Shown in pieces: positions 39,201-46,825 of a stretch of 46,825 bases of DNA. A model generated the notes under the pieces. It saw only the letters and a list, made by a program, of their open reading frames with translations, had not been told where the DNA came from and made no database searches. Position 1 is the first letter of the stretch, and each line of letters begins with the position of its first letter. The position numbers and the translations under genes were made by a program. This stretch comes from Spongospora subterranea (lineage: Eukaryota; Endomyxa; Phytomyxea; Plasmodiophorida; Plasmodiophoridae). The DNA lies in contig OUQQ01000086.1 of NCBI GenBank assembly GCA_900404475.1, positions 1 through 46,825 of the forward strand, written 5' to 3'.

Positions 39201-39666
39201 AAGTCCAACAGAGAACCTCCGCCTCGGATGAACGGAAGCAGATTGCGCTGCCATTGGGGTTGACGCTTAAATGAATGCGCGAAATAGGCGTGATCATGAA
39301 CAAATTTATCAGGGAGAGGATGAGGCTGACGCAACCCGACAATCAAAACTGTTGTTGGGGCAGACTGATAGGAGTTTGGATCGACAAGAACACATCCGCA
39401 ATCGAAAAACTCCTTGTCGGAGAATGCTCTTTCCACTGACCGTTCAACAAAAACCCTAGGCAATGACGTGTGAGCGGGTTCCGCGTTTCGTAAAAACATT
39501 TCGAGTAGATTTACTTGATTCCGCGCTGGATCAGCAATGCAGTTGAATCCGGAGTCAAGGGCGACCTTCGATCCACTGAACGATGATCGGGCCGTGCACC
39601 TCGTGGGCATACGCTTTCCGACTCGGCCCTTAGCCAGATTCCTGTATAGCGCCCATCAGGTCGCAT
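33231..39666 (-). CDS. Fusion of saccharopine dehydrogenase (LYS1 type) and L-2-aminoadipate reductase (LYS2 type)
   Basis: The gene starts at ATG 39666 and stops at 33231. Resolved exons include 39666-39515, 39455-39126, 39072-37759 and, at the end, 33439-33231. The N-terminal third is a LYS1 domain: [50 protein letters not shown]. Exon 39072-37759 then runs without a stop into a LYS2 unit. A condensation-like domain ([12 protein letters not shown] in place of HHxxxDG) is followed by the adenylation domain ([41 protein letters not shown]). Next come the carrier motif [11 protein letters not shown], whose Ser takes phosphopantetheine, and the NADPH reductase ([19 protein letters not shown]). 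The total is about 1,900 residues, close to the sum of separate fungal LYS1 and LYS2. The enzyme would reduce aminoadipate to its semialdehyde and oxidise saccharopine to lysine. The LYS1 catalytic lysine in the GLKE motif is Arg here (GLRQ); His and both substrate-binding Args are kept. Confidence 0.93.
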
Positions 39667-40072
39667 GATCCGCTCTTGTTATCTATTAAACTGCACTGAT
39701 TTCTGAGCAACCGTTCGGAGCGACCGCCTCTTCTATAGCCTGTGTCTCGACAGTAACTATCGCGAGAGCCATGCGGACTGGGCTGAACAACAGCCACAGT
39801 CAGGAATGGGCGACGTGTCGCCGCGTTGATCGCCCCACATTTACTCATGTCCATAACGTACTGCAAGTTCTATTTTTAATTACGGCAAAGTCGCCCCCCA
39901 CTGTGGAGTGTGGACTCGCAACGAAATCGACCAACTCTGGAACTTTGGTGCAGTGTGGACATTCCGAAGGAATCTCGAAAGTCCGACTGGTGAAATCGCC
40001 ACGTGCAACATGTGAACTTTTTTTTCCGGAAAGCGGATGCAACGCCAATAGGTGGAATTTGAAAGGTTCAAA
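39667..40072. promoter_or_regulatory. Short divergent intergenic region (candidate bidirectional promoter)
   Basis: 406 bp separate the start codons of the LYS1-LYS2 fusion (minus) and the GST gene (plus). Both promoters must lie in it or overlap it. I see no clear TATA box or known operator. The open minus frame upstream of 39666 does not continue the protein. Confidence 0.5.
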
Positions 40073-40745
40073 ATGGGGTTTCCTGATTTGAAGTTGATCT
40101 GCTGCGACCGGGTTGGGCGTGCTGAGCCAATTCGACTGGCTCTGCATATATCGGATATACCTTTCGAGGATGAACGTTTGTCAGACCAGGAATGGGAGTC
40201 GTTCAGACGGAAAACCCCATTCGGTACCTGCCCAATCATGACGGTTAACGGCACCCTTTATTCCCAGACAGCAGCGCTTCTTCGCTATGCCGGCTATATT
40301 GGGGGATTAGAGCCCAGCAACCCAATCCTTAGGCTCGCCGTCGATCAGATACTCGGCGGAGTGGATGACGTCGTCAACGCGCTGGTTCCGTCGATCCACG
40401 AAACGGACGCAGCTAAGAAAATGCAGCTGCGAACTGAGGCTTTAGAGACCCAGCTGCCACCTTACCTACAAGGGCTCGATAGCCTGGCCGGGCAGACCTC
40501 TGAAGGCTTCTCAGTTGGAAATCAACTAACAATTGCAGATTTATCCATATACAGTTTATTGAACTGGTTCAAATCTGGTATGGCCTGTTTGCTGCCGATA
40601 GCATTGCTCTAACCCCCTAACCAAAGGCGAGATTGAAGGCTGTCCTCCAGAGGCAATTGACATATACGCGAACCTGACAGCGGTTCACAAAATGGTCTCC
40701 AAGCACGGCAAAGTCGCTGACTGGATCGCGGCGCATCGCCCTTAA
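40073..40745 (+). CDS. Glutathione S-transferase, sigma-like class
   Basis: Exons 40073-40577 and 40627-40745 (a 49-nt intron) encode 207 residues, the normal GST length. The thioredoxin-like N-terminal domain shows RVGRAEPIRLALHISDIPFED, the cis-proline region GTCPIMTVNG and the glutathione-binding SQTAALLRYAG. The all-helical C-terminal domain has the N-capping box pattern LTIADLSIY. The catalytic Tyr position near the start is occupied by Cys-Asp (ICCDRVGRAEP), where sigma GSTs usually have Y-F-x-x-R-G-R-A-E. The activating residue may therefore differ. It is a cytosolic detoxification enzyme by family. The start is the ATG at 40073; an upstream open stretch has no ATG. Confidence 0.93.
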
Positions 40746-41242
40746 GCAGTTTTATCTGCTGGACAACGGAACCATGCAACGACCCTACGGTTCCCGTTGA
40801 CTTCAAGAACGACGCCACCGGATGTCCAGTGTCATTTGAAAACCTGTTCAGTTATATCACAACGTTATTAAAGCAAAACACAAACGGTTCAGTTATTCTG
40901 CGATACGTCGTCTCGTACAGCACCTACCCCTGCCGAGCTCGCGTTTACCCGATGGATAATGAAAGGGATGTTAGAAAATACAACAGACATAGCCGACACG
41001 TTGTTTCGCGATGGCAGAACCGGAATTATAAACCCCAGCAGTTGAGCGAACAGATCCGCGGGCTTCGTGAGTTCAAAATAATGTTAGTCTATGTTAAAAG
41101 CGAACCGTGAGATCAGCTTTTTTTACCAACGTTTACGGTCGCGGAGTTTGTCGTTGGAAAAAAAAGTCCGTTCCGGTGTCCGCGCTTGGCGGTGAGAAGC
41201 CAGGGCCTGAGAGAAGTACGGCTTCATCACGTTGATCGAGTA
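40746..41242. other. Spacer between GST and NOC4
   Basis: A plus-strand ORF at 40829-41110 is open but matches nothing I know and has a basic, non-globular composition. I do not call it a gene. The NOC4 reading frame is open a little upstream of its ATG. Confidence 0.45.
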
Positions 41243-42856
41243 ATGGAGGATTCCTCGTTGCTTCGTGAAATTCGCCGCCTTGAAGATTTGATCTCTGATG
41301 ATACATTGAACATCAACGAGATCCCTAAATTATTGCAGATCTTAGACGACAATTTGCTTTCTTTCAATATCGCACTTACCGCAATACAATCTCTTCGCCG
41401 AGTTCTCTATTCCCGAGCAGCCGACAATGGCGTTTTGGTACATGAGACAAGCGACAATGACGCGGTTCAATGGTTGCAGGCAAAACTAGATTTCTTCATC
41501 TCCCTTCTGCTGCGCTGTCTCCACGGCGAGGATGAACGGCTTCATGTTGTTGCAATTGATTCTTTGATGGATCTGGTCAGCGTGCAGTGCGACATCCGCT
41601 CACCCTTTCCTATCGATTTGTTTCTCCGGTTGATCCGCTCGTTGACTGCTAATTCATCCATCGGCAAGGCTGGGCGAATGCACTTTCTGAAGGCCTACAT
41701 GGCTGAGTTCGATGACATTCAATACTGGACCCTTCGAGCATTAAAACTGGCTCTCGATGACGTCGATGTGACTCTTGCCAATGTTATTGAATATGACGAG
41801 GACGCCTGCTCAGATATGGTTTATGAAAACTCGACATTGATCTTAATCCAGTGCGAAGTCTTCGTGGGAAAAGAAGAAGAGGCATTATCAGGAAGGTATT
41901 TTTCATCTGCAAAAAAGCACGGAAAGGCTGCTCAAGCAAAGTCGCATTCTAACGCGCTAAATCGTGCATGGAAATCGTTGCTCTGCAGTGAAGATCTACC
42001 TCGTTCTTTGATCAAGCTCATACTGTCGAACATGAAGAGTGTGATCATCCCGTGCTTCAGAGAGCCGCTGATGCTTTGCGATTTTCTCACTGATTCATAT
42101 CATCACGGTGGCGTCATCACGATTCTGGCGCTGGAAGGTGTATTTATCCTAATAACTGAACACAATCTCGACTATCCGGATTTCTACAACGATCTGTACG
42201 CGGTGTTGACGTCCAGCATTTTTCACGTTAAATATCGCGAACGATTTCTCACACTTGTTTGGAAATTTCTGCGTTCAAGTCACCTGCCATCATATCTTGT
42301 CGCAGCGTTTATCAAAAAGTTTGCCCGCCTTGCAATAACTGCTCCCCCCTCTGGCGCATTATTCGCGCTCGCAATCATTTTCAATCTTCTGCGACGTTTT
42401 CCTTCATGTCGAGGTCTGCTGGATCGCAAGGTAAACATCGGTCGTTCATCAAAATCATAGCCCCAGCTGATCAGTTTCGCAGGACGCGGAATCACCGAAT
42501 GGCACCGATCCGTATATCGACTCCGAAAAGGTTCCCAAAATGTCAAATGCTATTGACAGCAGCTTGTGGGAATTGGTAACTTTGAAATCCCATTATTGTC
42601 CAGAAGTCGCTCGTTTAGCATCAAATCTGGACCTCTCCGGTTTACCAATCGTTGATTTTGATCTAAATACCTATTCGTCGTTCACGTACGAAACGGTTGG
42701 TCTCGGAACGTCCCAGCTGTCTCGCTGTTGTTTAACCTGTTCCACCAGTTGATTGCTAAGCATAAATCGAAGCGTAGGAAGGTCACCATGGCGATCGAGG
42801 CCCCAAAGTCACTCTTTCCAAGTTCTCTTTGCGAATACTTTACCATGCCTGTATAA
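41243..42856 (+). CDS. NOC4: Nucleolar complex protein 4 (NOC4/NOC4L, CBF family)
   Basis: Exons 41243-42430, 42483-42695 and 42749-42856 join in frame (introns of 52 and 53 nt) and encode 502 residues, close to the family length. The CBF/Mak21-type domain is clear in HVKYRERFLTLVWKFLRSSH, SYLVAAFIKKFARLAITAPP and SGALFALAIIFNLLRRFPSC. It is followed by the NAIDSSLWELVTLKSHY block and a basic tail with KRRKVTMAIEAPKSLF. Noc4 pairs with Nop14 in pre-40S ribosome assembly. Reading straight through the second intron gives a false short C-terminus. Removing the 53-nt intron with a TTTAAC branch site restores the conserved end. Confidence 0.93.
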
Positions 42857-43036
42857 ACTGTGTAGATTTTTTTTGTTGCCTTGTTTACCCATTTCGCTTC
42901 CGGAAAGAGGTTTCTGGTCAGAAAATTAGGTGGGCTGGGCTTCGAACTCTCTAGGCTATGTTTGTTTTTGCAATGGCTTTGAACGCTGTGGTATTTACCT
43001 ACAGACGCAGTATTGCCGACGACGCATGTCTCAGTC

Positions 43037-44985
43037 ATGTACAGTGCGCAGTGGGTTTCCCGGTTCCTTCTGCGTTACGTGCGCAAGCTGCTGCTGTCGT
43101 TTCACCTGGCTGGTACACGTTTCCACAGCGACGGCCGATGGGAGATGTCACAACTCCGTCTGTTATCGCCAAATATATACGAGAGAATCAATGTTAGCGG
43201 GGAAGTGCTCACACCCCGTCTGGTCGACAAGGTTCGCAGCGTCCTGAACGCGAAAGGACCGAAGACCTGCCGTGACCTTGGACTGTCGGCGCAGCTCGAG
43301 TCGATCGAGCATGTCTCAAACGTCGACTTCAGTGCGCTTCCTGCTTTTGTCAAGGCGTCTTGTGACCCCCGTCTCGCCGAGCACGCCACTAACAAAGGCT
43401 GTAAATTCGCATGCTCTACGGTAACTGATCGTGTTTACCTGTGTGCTCTGATTTTGAAGTAAACTTGTCAGTCTTCGGTCACTACAGCATTGTCGAACGT
43501 TTATTTCGCTGTTGGGCAACATCGCCCAGTCGACACGTCGTACCTTTCGCCATGCTACCGAAGATTGCCTAGAAAAATGACCTACGGTGCCAAACTCCCG
43601 GCGTCCATTCTCCTCCATCGCTCTTCAGACAAGTTATGGATGATGGATAATAACTCAACACCATCTACAGCCGAAAGTCGCATTTTGATGGATTTGGGGA
43701 AATCCTTGGAGCATAAGTTAACTTTAGACCATGAATATTATGCCCGTCTTGTTTTGAAAAATGCAATTGTTGCGCCGCTTCCCGTTTCACAGCCTGGATC
43801 ATCTGCTGATCTGTTCATCTCTCGACATGAATCTTTCGCTTTTACACAAATAGGAAATATCATGGTTAGATCTCAATTGGATTGCTCTGATCCACTTCTT
43901 CCTCTTCCTAACCAGACGTTTGATCTCAAAACACGCGCCGTGGTTGCTGTGCGCCACAATCTCTCAACCTATGAACAACATCTTGCCTATGAAATTTCCA
44001 CATTAAAAGGAGAATTCAATTCTTTTGAAAGAGAACTTTACGACTTGTCCAGGACCGCGATGCTCAAATACTCATTTCAGGTCGGTGCTTGATATTTTGC
44101 AAATCTTTCTTCACACTCCTTTTAGGTACGCCTGGGAAGGATGCATGGGGTTTTTATTGCATACCACAACACGAGCAAATTTTTCGGGTCGGTTATTTGG
44201 TTTTTATGATGATATCACATTAATTGACCTGAATATGGCACCATCTAGGTTCGAATATCTTTCGCTTGAAGAAATGGATAGAATTCTCTTCGGAGATTCT
44301 CGTGCTGCTGATCGGATGTTCGACATTTCCGTCAAGTTGCTCGAAAGAATGCTATCCGAAATCGTGAATGATTTTTCCAATGAACAAGCGTTGAAGCTTA
44401 CTTTTCGGGCTCCACAGTCACCACTGGGTTTGTCGACATGAAATTCTCAATTTTGAAACACATTTTTTTATCTGTAATGATCAGGGCGTCTTCAGGTATA
44501 CGTTGAACTAGACCCTCGGATGAGCGACAAATTGACAGAGGAAGAGCTTCACCGCCGCTTAAAAGATGAATTCGGATTAATTATGCCCGAGGGAGCCACT
44601 ATTGGAGCGGCACAAACCAGATATGATGAATGTCTCAAGGAGAGCGAGCTTCAGGTAAACCATGCGGATTCATTATCGGTTTTGTTAAGAATTTGCTTAG
44701 TCGCAAGTTTCATATGACATTCTTCCACTTTATGAAAAAGCATCTGCAGGCAGATTATTCCTCTATACCTTGAGCGTTGATAATTTTATCAATGGCAAGA
44801 AAATCGAGTCCCACAAGGATTGGCTGAGGTTGAGCAGTCCCAGATCGAAGCTCACAACACAATATCGGTTTCTCAACGAAACGTCACTTGGTCCGTTATG
44901 CATCGCCAGAGAATACTGGTATGCGATGAAAGAAGGAGATCGAGATGGGAAAGACCATGGACCCAGGCTTTTCATGTATAAATAA
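43037..44985 (+). CDS. PET127: PET127 homologue, mitochondrial RNA-processing factor
   Basis: Six exons (43037-43420, 43472-44080, 44126-44187, 44249-44427, 44485-44654, 44701-44985) join in frame; the introns are 45-61 nt. Family blocks in order are VDFSALPAFV, HRPVDTSYLSPC, AKLPASILLHR, the very diagnostic FDLKTRAVVAVRHNL, EFNSFERELYDLSRTAMLKYSFQVRLGRMHG, VFIAYHNTSKFFGFEYLSLEEMDR, and a C-terminal LFLYTLSVDNFINGK segment. The basic, hydrophobic N-terminus fits mitochondrial import. In budding yeast Pet127 is a mitochondrial membrane protein that processes and turns over mitochondrial RNA. The domain belongs to the PD-(D/E)XK nuclease-like group (established knowledge); the D..xK-type residues lie in FDLKTR. 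The start at 43037 is the first ATG of the presequence-like segment. Confidence 0.9.
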
Positions 44986-46576
44986 CTCGTTTAACTTCAT
45001 TTGAACAATGTGAGCGTTGTTGCCGACATATTCCTACGGTACGTTCTAGACTACCCTACTCAGGTGCTCCATTCACCGCTCAGTCGACTATTACGAACCA
45101 TAGAGGTGCCAGATGTGCATGGTACTGTAATCTTCGGTTTTTTTTTCAACAACGGGCGTAGGAGCTATATGAATCACTTAATTTTCTTGAAACGACTACT
45201 GTAGGTCCCAGAGAAATGGCCAGACGGAAATCGTTATCAAAATACGTTATCGATGTGATGTGGTATTTTGTCACCTAAATCGTTGTCGATTCCGTGACCT
45301 CCAATGCAGTTGCTGCCGCGTTGGTACAGGTTTGCCACGATCTAGGAAAGTGACTACGAGTTCTGAAGTGACGACGATCCAGGGAAGGTGACGAAGGTTC
45401 ATCAGCAATTCGTTGATCCGGTTTGTTGGTAACGAATAGTCGAAGGTCTTTCGCAATCCGATACATTCATCAGTCCTTGTGCCTGCAACTCGAACGGGCA
45501 AATATACATGACCGACATCTTGCCATAATATTGGCGATGCTAGACTCTTTCATGACGATTGAAACCCCTGCTGGACATTGCAAAAGGAGCCGCGATTTGT
45601 GAAAAATTAACCTGGCTTGTTGAGATTGTGGCATCGTAGGCAGTGATGCGTTGTGTATGGCAGCACCAAGTTTCACAAAGTTGTCTGCGCTGTATGTGAA
45701 TGCACAGAGAAAAGGATACAGAGATCACAGGTTCTACAACTAACAGATTCTGCATCAGGCTGATGAACGAGACGAGACGGTGCTACAGCATCTACCCCAT
45801 CTTCAGCATGATGAAGCCTGTCGCGTTGTCAGCATGATTATCCCCTTAATCATGCGCTGTATTACCATCTCATCTCGTTTACCACGTGCTGCAGAATGAC
45901 AGCTGTTCAACATATTCTGTTTGTACTGTGTTGAATTTACATGTTGTACAGTGCAGATCATTGCGCTTCACTGTTTCGATGAACAAGCACGATCTTCCTA
46001 TGAAAGTGATCACTGCGTTCGGGCACCACAGCACCTTCAAAACAAGCGGAGACGTTGCCTCAGAAGCGAAGCTGATACAAACGCAAGTTTCAGAAACCGT
46101 TTGAATGGTTACAGCACCTTTGATTACATCTGCTTCTTTGTTTTCGACCATTGTTGAATTAGTTTGTTAATACGCATGTATCCACTTCGAAAGGTATGCC
46201 TGTCTCCAGATACCGTCCTTTGGGAAACACCTGCCAATCTAAAATTGTCGCATAACAGCATTTCCAACGCCCCTGCCAAAAGCTGATTATTTCCCATTTC
46301 CCCTTCATCGATGGAAGCTGAATGAATGTCAAGGACGGGTGGTCAGGGGTTCCGCACCAAAGTCCGCAACAATCTTTGGCAACTCCGTGGTTGCCAGACG
46401 CACTGTTCGGTTCGGCAACCAAGAAGGTTCGTCGAGGCCAATTCTCTTTGGTAAATCGTCTTCGATCCATCGACGTCGACGCTCAACTTTGTTTCCCCTT
46501 TTTGCGTCGAGGAGTACACTCTCAAAAATGCCCAGCCATGTGAAGGCAAGCGACGATTGAACCGAAATTGACATCA
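44986..46576. other. Unresolved region downstream of PET127
   Basis: Several overlapping ORFs occur on both strands. The longest on the minus strand is 46159-46470, which has a Trp-rich stretch (GKWEIISFWQGRWKCC). I recognise none of them and cannot link them by splice sites. A lineage-specific gene may be present, but no product is claimed. Confidence 0.3.
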
Positions 46577-46577
46577 A

Positions 46578-46825
46578 AATAGCCTTGTGCGATATTCGTA
46601 CTACATTACGAATAGCCTATTTCTCCCTGACTTTCCCCTAAAAAACGAAACTCCATTTGATGCGAACTGTGTGACGCAATGAGATATGGTCATTAGAAAC
46701 CTGGTCCAACATTATGAAAAGAATTGCGTCACACAGTTCGATAAAATGGCGTTTTGTTTTTTTAGGGGAAAGTCAGGTCGGAATAGGATATTCGTAATAC
46801 ATTACGAAGATCTCACAAGGCTATT
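46578..46825. mobile_element. MITE-like element: 248-bp near-perfect palindrome
   Basis: The left arm (about 46578-46680) and right arm (about 46721-46825) are reverse complements with roughly ten mismatches. They share 'aatagccttgtg' at the outer ends, 'gactttcccctaaaaaa' in the middle and 'cgaactgtgtgacgcaat' next to the centre. The unpaired centre is about 40 bp. There is no coding capacity, which fits a non-autonomous terminal-inverted-repeat transposon of foldback/MITE type. The right arm ends at the last base of the window, so the target-site duplication cannot be tested. Confidence 0.8.

Noticed and set aside
39456..39610. Apparent loss of the R18-type substrate-binding residue and 13 missing residues in the LYS1 N-terminus
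   Set aside because: The gap came from reading through a 59-nt intron. Splicing 39515 to 39455 (phase 2) restores RRSPLTP followed by VFVERS.
39667..39866. Minus-strand ORF as an extra N-terminal exon of the lysine-synthesis gene
   Set aside because: It ends in a different frame. The family start (WLRAE) follows directly from the ATG at 39666.
42696..42748. Truncated NOC4 C-terminus ending at 42752
   Set aside because: Removing a 53-nt intron gives the conserved basic KRRK...APKSLF tail, so the short end is intronic read-through.

Overview
The window is nuclear DNA from a eukaryote. Genes are split by many short GT-AG introns: the ones I resolved are 45-61 nt, with one of 117 nt. When the introns are removed, recognisable eukaryotic proteins read through with the standard stop codons. 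The gene set suggests a flagellated single-celled relative of fungi and animals, such as a chytrid, aphelid or rozellid-type lineage or a unicellular holozoan. It combines the fungal-type alpha-aminoadipate lysine pathway and a PET127 homologue with a SPEC3/Stum-like membrane protein and a centriolin-like LRR/coiled-coil protein. The lineage assignment is inference; I cannot name a species.

Layout. 1-2 kb is repeat-rich, with diverged direct and inverted copies of one element and no convincing gene. 2.1-4.9 kb (-) is an LRR plus coiled-coil gene. 4.9-7.2 kb holds unresolved coding-like fragments. From 7.4 kb come housekeeping genes: a UAP56/SUB2 RNA helicase (+), lipoyl synthase (-), a WDR5-type WD40 protein (-), a small KOW-like ORF (-), an Mpv17/PMP22 protein (-), MON1 (-), a SEC14/CRAL-TRIO protein (-) and a SPEC3-like protein (+). 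21.8-32.9 kb (+) is one giant armadillo-repeat gene cut by several dozen short introns. 33.2-39.7 kb (-) is the headline: one gene encoding saccharopine dehydrogenase (LYS1 type) fused in frame to a complete aminoadipate reductase (LYS2 type: condensation-like, adenylation, carrier and reductase domains). A 406-bp spacer separates it from a divergent glutathione S-transferase (+), followed by NOC4 (+) and PET127 (+). The last 1.8 kb has no recognisable gene and ends in a 248-bp near-palindromic MITE-like element that stops exactly at the window edge.

How the genes relate. The fusion joins the aminoadipate-to-semialdehyde step with the final saccharopine-to-lysine step; the intervening saccharopine reductase (LYS9) is not in the window. 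The other genes are unrelated housekeeping functions: mRNA export, mitochondrial cofactor synthesis and RNA turnover, chromatin, vacuole or endosome traffic, lipid transfer and ribosome assembly. The window does not look like a functional cluster. Splice junctions were worked out by hand for the fusion gene, helicase, LIAS, WDR5, Mpv17, MON1, SEC14, SPEC3, GST, NOC4 and PET127. For the LRR gene and the armadillo gene only the outer limits and part of the exons are solid.
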